From Filobasidium wieringae (taxonomy: Eukaryota > Basidiomycota > Tremellomycetes > Filobasidiales > Filobasidiaceae), in contig BCIV01000011.1 in the NCBI GenBank assembly GCA_001600055.1, positions 791,992 to 855,991 on the forward strand: a stretch of DNA of 64,000 nt. Direction: 5' to 3'. The notes under the pieces were generated by a model. The model had not been told where the DNA came from, did not search any database, and worked only from the letters and a program-made list of their open reading frames with translations. The number at the start of each line of letters is the position of its first letter. The first letter of the stretch is position 1. Of the stretch, positions 56,635 through 64,000 are shown one piece after another. The position numbers were made by a program, and so were the translations under genes.

Positions 56635-57935
56635 TCATTTTAACTCCTCGACAAAATCTCGCACAGCATCCTCGTATCCAGTCTCTCTACTATCGCCCTT
56701 GAATCCCAATCTCTCAACCGCTGCGGAATCATAATCGCCCGCCCAGGTTTCACATATAGCGATGACTCGAGGGTCTTTGGTATATGATACGAGCGACGCG
56801 GCCTTTTCTCCACCGAATTTGTTGCTGATCGAGAAGCGACAGGTTACAGTTGATGACACGCCATATAACGCTATTTCAACTCACAGTGCATCCAAGATCG
56901 TCCTCGTGTTTATCTTGATACCAGGCAGATTGATAGTTCTCAACTTGCCGACTTGCTTAACCACGTCTTCATCGTTCAATGTCATCGCAAAAGCGATATT
57001 CCATACGACTGTCCTGGTCCTACAAACGTAAATCCCCATCTCTTCGATGATAGCATCTTGAGGCGAATTGGCGATGGGACAGACGGTAGGAAGGCCTTGA
57101 AGAGGTTCTCGAATAAGGGAGGAGATGAAGGACGATGCTGCGGAGGACGGGGCTCCCGTTCGCACGCAAACAGTAGGGAGACGTACTGAACGGGCATTCA
57201 AAAAGCCTATATGACGTGTATTCTGGATTAGACTGCTTTGACGAAAATATCGACAGCTATGGAGATCGACAAACCTTTTCGAGCGTGATCATAGGTAACC
57301 ATCTCGATGATGTTCTTGCAAACGCCATAGCTTGTCTCGGGTATCAGTGGCGTGTCCCTATGAGAACCGTGTCAGCCCGAGTGTCTACCAGGTGATGCTG
57401 CGAATAGTATACTCACTCTGGTATGACAGTCGATTGAGGCGTAGCCTTAGCACCCCCGTACACGGCAAGACTGCTGACGTTGATGTAGGAGACCGGTGGA
57501 CTTGAGGCGGAACGAGAGGACGAGTGTTCTGCTGCAGCTGCGATCAAGTTCAAATGAGAATGGAGGTTGACAGCGTAGCCTAGTGTAAAGTCCGATTCCG
57601 ATTGTCCCGACATGATACCGCTGTGCCAAAGTACGTTTGAGCTTTCAAGTGTTTCAAGACGTGACGAATACTTACTGCAACGCAAAGACACCTTCAACGG
57701 AGCGATACTGAAACAACCTCTTCACTTGCTCCTTGTTTCCTAAATCAGCTGCTAAGCATATCAGCCTGCCCTCGTCCTCTACTCCATAGTTCGGCGGCGT
57801 CGACACATCGGTTGTGATCAATGTAATTTTGGGAGCGGAAGAGAGCAGGAGCTGAACGAGTTGACGGCCAACGAAACCTCCGGCACCGGTGACAAGAATA
57901 GTCTTGACATGGGAAGGAAATTCGAGCTGGACCAT
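56635..57935 (-). CDS. NAD-dependent epimerase/dehydratase, D-erythronate dehydrogenase-like
   Basis: An extended short-chain dehydrogenase. The NAD motif TGAGGFVGRQLVQLLL is at the N-terminus (start 57935). SESDFTLGYAVNLHSHLNLI and VSYINVSSLAVYGG follow, with the catalytic Tyr and Lys in TSYGVCKNIIEM. The C-terminal substrate region RLPTVCVRTGAPSSAASSFI with SLIREPLQGL is characteristic of the D-erythronate dehydrogenase (DenD) group rather than sugar-nucleotide epimerases. LRTINLPGIKINTRTILDAL then splices in phase to NKFGGEKAASLVSY and LGFKGDS. Stop at 56635. About 340 residues, four or five exons. In bacteria DenD oxidises D-erythronate to a 2-keto or 3-keto acid for catabolism. The fungal role is uncertain. 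It converges with the Zn2Cys6 gene. Confidence 0.8.
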
Positions 57936-58768
57936 TTTGCGATTGTGTTACTATCAGAACTGTAGTCGAGGGCGATGTCAAGTTGCCCTTTGCTTTGTCG
58001 AGTGGATAGGTCGATATGGATGGCCGCCCGGGTAGTCCGGACCGTTGTTACCCCGAGCTAAGTCCGGTCGCGTGACACATGTGTTGCACAATATCAAAGC
58101 GCCTAGCGCCTTACAGAGAGCAACGAAGATGTCGTTGAAAGATCCAGTGGTTACCAACTGGAAGCAGTCCCTAGTATATACAGCACATTTCACTGGATGT
58201 GAACCAATCTTTCGATGACAGCTCCTTGATCGTTACCTAATTTCAGGGCTTATCTCGTGCACATATGGCAGCATCATCTCAAGACGACACAACTCACACT
58301 GCAGATGACAGTATGACCAAATGATTCGTATCTCAAAGAAATCTCGATAACTAACATAGCAAGATGAATCCTTCTCCTCCCAAAGGACGTGAGATACGGC
58401 CGTGCTTGGAGGAACGACCATGTGCAAGTGGACCATCGTTGTCGAAGATCAGAACCTCACATCCTGATAGCAGGCTCGGCCATCATGTCCTCCAGGACGC
58501 GCTCGGCAGACTCGACATAGCCGAATCGACCTGACGCGCGCGCTAGCATACACCGCTAGCGAGCCCGCGTCGTCCTAGACCTCATATAATGACACTATCA
58601 GCTCGAGCTCGAAAGCAAGCTGAAGCATTGATGTAGTGTTTTGCTTTCTCCCGCCAGATTCATAATATGTGGGCAGAATCTTTCCTGACTTACATCTATC
58701 TCCTTTTCCATTCCGCTCTTGCCTCTCTCTTGCTGCACTCCGGTATCGCCCAACAATCCCAAACCACC
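57936..58768. other. Intergenic region between epimerase and orphan gene
   Basis: This is 833 bp with no supported gene. GC-rich palindromic bits such as GACGCGCGCGCTAGC (58533-58547) and CCCGGGTAGTCCGG (58026) occur. Frames on both strands are short and overlapping. Confidence 0.4.
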
Positions 58769-60905
58769 ATGGACAGCGCGAAGCTGTACACGGGTCCTAG
58801 AGTAAGCGAAATGTACCCGTGTAACCGGTATCAATGAGCTCAGTCTCATTCATCTTCAACAGGCCTGGGTTCGCGCACCTGACCTCTCGCCACTTCTGGA
58901 AGCCAAAGGCGAAGTGATGATCGATCTAGTATGCACGCTCGGAACACCTAGCCTCATCCGGAAGCTGATGAGATTCTGATTATTCACCAGGGCTCCGAGG
59001 ACAGAAATTCATACATCGCAGCTAGTGTTGGCATGCGATTCAAAGAAAGGGCTATTGTACGCATACCGTGAGTCCCGCATCCTTCGACTGTTCAAGCCGA
59101 TCTCAGGACCGTTCTCCAGTCTTCATGAAAAGCCTACACCAATTTCATCTCCTCCTTCAAAGGCTAGCTCTGCTGGTTACAATAACATCTGGAGCGACGC
59201 CGACATGCATCCGATAGGACTACGTCATATGAAGGTATGGTTCGAATTGACTAGATTCAACGATCATCGCTTGCTGAATGTCTGTCGATTTGAAAGCCTT
59301 CTCGCAGCGTCGCCGAAATGAAGAGGGATTTTCTAGTCTTTGCGGAGGAACGAATCGCTTTTAGTTCCTCAGTACAGGTCGTGCGGACGTTATCAGGTCA
59401 GCAGACCCCAAATTCAAGACAGTCATTCGAGAGATTCTCAGGGTTTACTACGGTACTGCGTCTGTAGATGAGGATCCTTTGGAGGGGAGATTCATCAGAT
59501 CATTCCGAATCACAGTTCCGAACGTCAACGTAAGAGCGATTCGCTATGACTATCAGATAGATCGTTACTTAGGCAAATTAGCAGTTTCCACCCAGCTTCG
59601 ATCCGAGCAGTTCGAACTCGCTCAGTGATAACTACGTATATGCGAACGAAGAACATGTAGGTCCCAAGGCAAAGTCTCGCATAGACGGCAACGAGCAGGA
59701 GAGGTTTATCATCGTCTCAACAGGAATTTGAATGGTTTGCTACATTGCATCGTTCCGATGGCTCTAAGCACCAGATCCCTGCCGGCTATGGTGCTTTCCA
59801 ACCAATCATACCGGCTTTCAGGGTGCCGCCAACCGGAAAATCCATCATCGATCTGGCATTTAGGTCTTCGAATTCTCCGTTGCTTATCGAAAAGACACTG
59901 CCGAAGTTCACAATCGAAGCGGATATGCGAGAACGGGAGCCTTTAACATTAGGTGAGATCCTTAACATGTTTACAGCATGTAGACGAGACTGATCATGAA
60001 GAGATATAGGTCAAATTGCCAACGTTCATGTCATTCTTCGTCAGGTTCCTATGGATGAACAGCACATAGCGCTGAGACCGCATCATATCAGAGTATTCTA
60101 CCGTCAGCGCTCTGAACAGACATGGTCTCTGAAGAGGGTCGAGGATGCTGCCCTTACCAATACCGCTGCTGTGAAGCAGGGTTTGCTTAGCACGGGGAAA
60201 CAGTATCCTTATCAACTTTCCATGGATACTGTCCCAAATGATCGGACTGAACGTAACCGAAGCCTCTTCCGCAAGTTCGACGAGCCCAGACTAGGAGAGG
60301 TCGATGTCATCGCAACCGAATCTATCGGGTCGATTTGGTGGGAGGGTGATATCCACATAAAAATTGAATCGGATAGAGTAAACACCACACAGAAACCCAT
60401 GTCTGACTTTCACCTAGCGTATATCGACATCGTATCTTCCCTGTTGTTCCGCGTCTCTTTCGATACGGAACAAGAGGAAGAAAATGCTCAAGATGCCAAG
60501 AAAGCGGACATATACGAAGGGACTGAGTTTGACGAAGCATCATGGGGAGGCCAAACCACAGGAACCTTCTCGGAACCGGTCAAGGAACGAACGAAGCGTC
60601 GCAAGAGCATGATTGACGCTGAAGGTCAGATGCGCTTCGTCTCAGCAACGGTGGACGACGTTTCATCTCCTATGCACTATTTGAACCCAGAAGCACCCAT
60701 GCCTATCTTGTCACCGGCTGAAGGACAGATTGACGAGGTTTCATTGAGCAAGGATACTGAGTCAGTTAAGCAAGAAGACCTCTCGAACTGTCGAAAACAA
60801 GTATACCGTTGTCAGGCTCCTCAAGGTGGACCCCGCCATTATGTTGGCAAAGCTTGGTTCCAGAACATACACCGAAAGAGCCAAGCTGAAGCGGAGATGT
60901 CGTAA
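58769..60905 (+). CDS. Uncharacterised multi-exon protein
   Basis: I do not recognise it. Eight exons chain in phase from MDSAKLYTGPR (58769-58801): APDLSPLLEAKGEVMIDL, GSEDRNSYIAASVGMRFKER, YNNIWSDADMHPIGLRHMK, then FLSTGRADVIRSADPKFK with VIREILRVYYG. After that come FPPSFDPSSSNSLSDNYVY, HEFEWFATLHRSDGSKHQI with FRVPPTGKSIIDLAF, and the long last exon GQIANVHVILRQVPMDEQHI...GSIWWEGDIHIKIESD. Introns are 50-130 nt with GTRNGN donors. The core is rich in alternating hydrophobic strands, suggesting a beta-sandwich (arrestin- or immunoglobulin-like), which is inference. The tail is acidic and Lys-rich, ending at 60905. No signal peptide or membrane segment. About 590 residues. Confidence 0.6.
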
Positions 60906-61351
60906 TAATGTAGTCGGATCAAGGGTGGAGATGCTATAAAACTGTTGTATTGCTGAATCGCCAATGATATTGTCACCGCTGAAAGCCGACATTTATCTGA
61001 TACGTGATGAGCTTCCACAATGTCAGGCTGGCTGGCTCTCGTCAGCGTTCTAGGTCAACAAGGCCGACTGTGCAGATATCCGAGGCTAATCTGGCTTCCC
61101 AACAGACTCTTAGACACCGATTTTGTCAGTGAACATTTACGACGATAGGCCAAATCTCACAGGCGGCTCCAGCCGATCGCTCAATGTGCACTCCCATCCT
61201 AATCAATTTCAGCAGGCGTACTAGTTGACATCGAGTTGCGAGTCGGGATATCGAATCCGGACGCCTGAAGATCGGTAAATCAGCTGTACTCAACCAGTAC
61301 AGCTAAATCAATCTTCTTCAACGGCCTGATCAAGTCTTGAACAATTCAACG
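60906..61351. other. Intergenic region with a perfect hairpin
   Basis: This is 446 bp without a gene. At 61282-61304 AGCTGTAC and GTACAGCT form a perfect 8-bp stem with a 7-nt loop. Next to it is a GGATATCGAATCCGG segment resembling a tRNA T-loop on the minus strand, but no cloverleaf forms. Confidence 0.4.
61282..61304. repeat. Inverted repeat, 8-bp arms
   Basis: AGCTGTAC and GTACAGCT are separated by TCAACCA. It is a perfect stem seen directly in the sequence. Purpose unknown. Confidence 0.7.
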
Positions 61352-62008
61352 ATGCATGACTCGGAGCAATCGAAACACATTGACATGGCGGAGAAAGATA
61401 GGCGGAGTACGGCCGCCTTAAAAGCTAGACTGGCCGAAGGCTGTAAGTCAACAGCATCAGGGTCGAGCATCACTTCCGGCTGATGACTCTCCTACCGAAT
61501 CTTAGCCTCCAAGATCCAGTACAATCGTGGCGCTCGTAAAGCCGATACTAGTACACCATGGGACATAGTCGAAAGTCACATTATAAGAACCCTTTTCGGT
61601 GAACAAACGGATTCGAGTTCTGAAACGTCTGCTCGCTCGGTAATCAACCCAATCGGTTCACATCAGGAAGACGATGCAACATCCGAAAGAGGAACTCGTA
61701 AACACGTTCAGGTGGACAACCTACGAGTCCGGGTCATCTATACGATACTTGGATTTCGCGAGGCTCACAGAGACATGTCCGATCGCGTGTTCATGCTTCG
61801 GTGGACCAGAGCAGCCAGGATTTTCCAGGACTACGACGATCGACGAATTCAGGAGGGAGCCACGGAATCGGAGTCTGAGCACATGCCGATCGTCTTAGCG
61901 TTTCCTGATGACGGGACAACCACTATTCTTGAGCTAGGCCGACGGGTTTGGTGTAACGAAAGGACAGTAGGGGGGTCCAAGGCACGGATCGGTACGCTGG
62001 CTCCATAG
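61352..62008 (+). CDS. Uncharacterised small protein
   Basis: Not recognised. Exon 1 from ATG 61352 (MHDSEQSKHIDMAEKDRRST...RLAEG) splices through a 63-nt intron (GTAAGT...CTTAG) to an open frame of about 170 codons. That frame has SKIQYNRGARKADTSTPWDI, DNLRVRVIYTILGFREAHRD and MSDRVFMLRWTRAARIFQDY, ending GTLAP at 62008. The composition is polar and helical with an amphipathic RVFMLRWTRAARIF segment. No signal peptide or membrane helix. It follows the orphan gene at 58.8-60.9 kb on the same strand, so the two might be functionally linked, but nothing proves it. Confidence 0.5.
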
Positions 62009-63564
62009 CCATCCCGAAAAGGTGTCGACTGATGATGCGATTTAGGATGAAGCAGAATCCGTACGATACTCTGAGCCCTTGACGGGTCGCTAAATTACTT
62101 TACAAAGGCCACATGACACCTACTTGAACTGTGCAACGAACGAGCCGTCCCAAAAACGACAATCACACTTGCAACTCCGGTACAGAAACTATCTTAAGCT
62201 CGCCGACCTCGGTTTGACCTCGTTGTGCGTTCCTCTAAATCAATTGCAACACTCATCAGTTTATCGCCCCTCTTCCAAGCTCGCGCACACGGTTCCAACC
62301 GATGCACGAGCATGTCACAAATCAGTCTGGCGTGCAGCTTAATGGTCTGCTCATCGACTGGTCGGGGTATCGACACAGAAGACGTACTGAGATCAGTCAG
62401 CGTATCTGTCGAGTTCATATCTTCAAGGTCAAAGTCCCTGCGACGGCGGTACTGTCATCGCGAGCTACGTCAGAGGTCGATTTCAGCAAATCATCAAGAT
62501 ATCATTTGGACCAAATCATCAATCAGTATGAGGTGGATCCATCTTTTCGGGAGGCTTTTCAACCTCTAAACCGCGAAGAAGTCGAGACACCCGGTGCATC
62601 GCTCAAGCTATCCTAATCCAGCACTAGCACGTCAAAACTTGCGACAGGCTCGAGCGACCACAATCATGTATACGGCCGCTTCTTATTTGGCTATGAGTCT
62701 CCAGGTTATCATTTCATCTTATTTTTTGTGATGTCTTAGCATTCGGCGTATGTACATGCCTGCTTCACTGTCCTCGCTCAACTGTCTTCGGCTCGACTCA
62801 ACTCCCGCTCGCTCTCCCCGGTATCTCACCGCAATCAATGCCCATTTCTCCTTCCATCATCAGGTACTGAAGGTCGAGCGACTTCACCAGGGGTCTTCTT
62901 CGTATAGTCTCCAACCTCAGCCTTTACTGGGGGCATTGCGGTTGTTTCGGGCTTTTCTCCTTGTCCCTAACGCGGCAACCGAGTACAGTCACGGCAGAAC
63001 GGTTAGCAATAGGCTGAATCTCATCGAGGAAGCGCTCCGAGGCTTACCGACTTTGTTGCAAACGTGGATCTTTGTTCTTCGGTGCTCATTATGGGTATAT
63101 TCTATGCTTCTGATAAGACCGCCCATTAGTTAAAATAGGACGCTGTCATGTGATATGTGCACGTACGTGGGTATTTGATCGATGGTAGTGTGCCAAACAA
63201 TCTAGGCAGAACTGCTGTGGAGAATGTTCGGTCTGACTGTTCTCGATCGTCGACCTGAGCTTATATGGTAGACGTGGACGAACGCCGTTCGTCAGCAAGC
63301 AGATGACATACACGTACAGTGTCTGACGTCAGCCCAGCTCCAGGAATCGACTAGTGCCGAACCCGGTCAGATGAGAAGCGTCCACAGCAGAAAAAGGGCG
63401 CTAGAACAATCACTGCAATGGTGGAAGACGTCAGGTGTCTTTTTGCGTGATAATTCCGGGGTTACAGGAAGCGTCAACGAGTTTCCAACAACGCACAATA
63501 TTCGCACATTTTGAGCTATGTAGCCTAATGGTATAATGTCCGTGAATACCGTCTTTTCCCATAG

Positions 63565-63574
63565 TTAGGGGTTA
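63565..63574 (+). repeat. Telomere-like motif TTAGGGGTTA
   Basis: One and a half units of TTAGGGG, the type of telomere unit seen in tremellomycete yeasts. A single short copy can be chance. Confidence 0.35.
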
Positions 63575-63752
63575 ACAGTAAAGTTTTTGCTAAAACTATT
63601 CTGCCGGAAAACATTCTGCTCGCAAGGGTCAAATTGTTGACTGATCAGCGGGTCGACTGACCACCTCAAGCGAAATCTCGCGCGCTAAGCAGATTCCCTT
63701 ATTGCGTTATCTTGGTATCGCCGCCGCGTCGACACTATGAATTCAACCAATC

Positions 63753-63781
63753 TAAAATATGTGTAATTTAAAATATGTGTA
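63753..63781 (+). repeat. 13-bp direct repeat TAAAATATGTGTA
   Basis: TAAAATATGTGTA occurs at 63753-63765 and again at 63769-63781, in an AT-rich patch. Seen directly. Confidence 0.7.
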
Positions 63782-63874
63782 TCCCCTTGATGTGGAGATA
63801 TCTATCAATCTCACAAGTTCCTCACCAAGCAGAGAGCCATGCCGTCGACAACCGCTATATCTGAACACCAAATT

Positions 63875-63911
63875 CCCCTACGTCCTGTTCTCCGGTCGAA
63901 CTTCGTAGGGG
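63875..63911. repeat. Inverted repeat CCCCTACG / CGTAGGGG
   Basis: Perfect 8-bp arms (63875-63882 and 63904-63911) are separated by 21 bp. The right arm overlaps the telomere-like motif that follows. Confidence 0.65.
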
Positions 63912-63922
63912 TTAGGGGTTAG
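63906..63922 (+). repeat. Telomere-like repeat (TTAGGGG)2
   Basis: TAGGGGTTAGGGGTTAG gives two consecutive TTAGGGG-type units, 78 bp before the window end. It is either an interstitial remnant or a subtelomeric sign. Confidence 0.5.
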
Positions 63923-64000
63923 AACATGGTGTAGTACAGTAGAGAGTGTCTAGTTACAAGGTGTATTCGATTCCTAGCCATTCAAACGAGTCGTGCACCT

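Larger units (their letters stand above)
62009..64000. other. Right-hand region of mostly non-coding DNA
   Basis: About 2 kb. Frames at + 62302-62616 (tail DQIINQYEVDPSFREAFQPL) and + 62750-63133 (LNLIEEALRGLPTLLQTW) look somewhat protein-like and could be exon remnants, but I found no start and splice chain. Beyond 63133 nothing codes. This part has telomere-like TTAGGGG motifs, a 13-bp direct repeat and an inverted repeat (listed separately). Confidence 0.4.

Noticed and set aside
61240..61310. Possible minus-strand tRNA (T-loop-like GGATTCGATATCC with a D-arm-like hairpin)
   Set aside because: The T-stem has a mismatch at an invariant pair, the anticodon stem is only 4 bp with an 11-nt loop, and the acceptor ends do not pair.
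62302..63133. Two protein-like + frames (105 and 128 codons)
   Set aside because: No start-splice chain could be assembled and no motif recognised. Kept only as a note in the right-end region.
63515..63600. tRNA-like TAGCCTAATGGTATAAT segment
   Set aside because: Resembles a D-arm but lacks a T-arm and acceptor pairing. It lies in AT-rich non-coding sequence.
1..64000. Search for transposons, retroelement proteins, CRISPR arrays, rRNA or viral genes
   Set aside because: No reverse transcriptase, integrase or transposase motifs, no long terminal repeats and no regular spacer-repeat arrays were seen by eye.

Overview
The window is nuclear DNA of a fungus, most likely a basidiomycete yeast or yeast-like fungus of the Tremellomycetes (Cryptococcus/Kwoniella-type). 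The evidence is many genes cut by short introns (about 42-130 nt, mostly GTRAGT...YAG), tight spacing on both strands, surface-glycan enzymes, and a TTAGGGG-like motif near the right end. There is no ribosomal RNA, no convincing tRNA, no CRISPR array, and no recognisable transposon. Exon chains were read by eye from reading frame, splice consensus and family motifs, so individual boundaries may be off by a few bases.

Left part (1-16.4 kb): a divergent pair of surface/secretory glycan enzymes (PC-esterase-like, GT61), a DUF985 cupin, a BAHD acyltransferase, a PHO89-type Na+/phosphate symporter, an AIM6-type phosphodiesterase-fold protein, the GPI-anchor mannosyltransferase GPI14/PIG-M, and a Dal5/Fen2-type anion:H+ symporter.

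Middle part (17-34.9 kb): a 2-oxoglutarate/Fe(II) dioxygenase, EXO1, a mitochondrial alpha/beta-hydrolase-like protein, a voltage-gated K+ channel divergently paired with a TRPY1/Yvc1-type vacuolar cation channel, a 14-TM MFS drug transporter, and a secreted Cys-rich protein with a GPI signal.

Right-middle part (34.9-50.1 kb): a gene-poor, poorly recognisable stretch with one reconstructed orphan gene (36.5-38.9 kb) and one possible small gene. After it come a PAP2/IPC-synthase-like membrane enzyme, a secreted tandem-repeat protein, mitochondrial malate dehydrogenase with a 16-nt microexon, a MAPEG protein, a type-B carboxylesterase and a small membrane protein.

Right part (50.4-64 kb): a diverged mitochondrial aconitase paralogue, a Zn2Cys6 transcription factor transcribed divergently from it, and a D-erythronate-dehydrogenase-like epimerase. 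This could be a small regulated metabolic cluster. Then come two multi-exon genes I cannot assign and about 2 kb of apparently non-coding DNA with telomere-like motifs and short repeats. Most genes are housekeeping. The less explained material lies in 34.9-40.4 kb and 50.4-64 kb.
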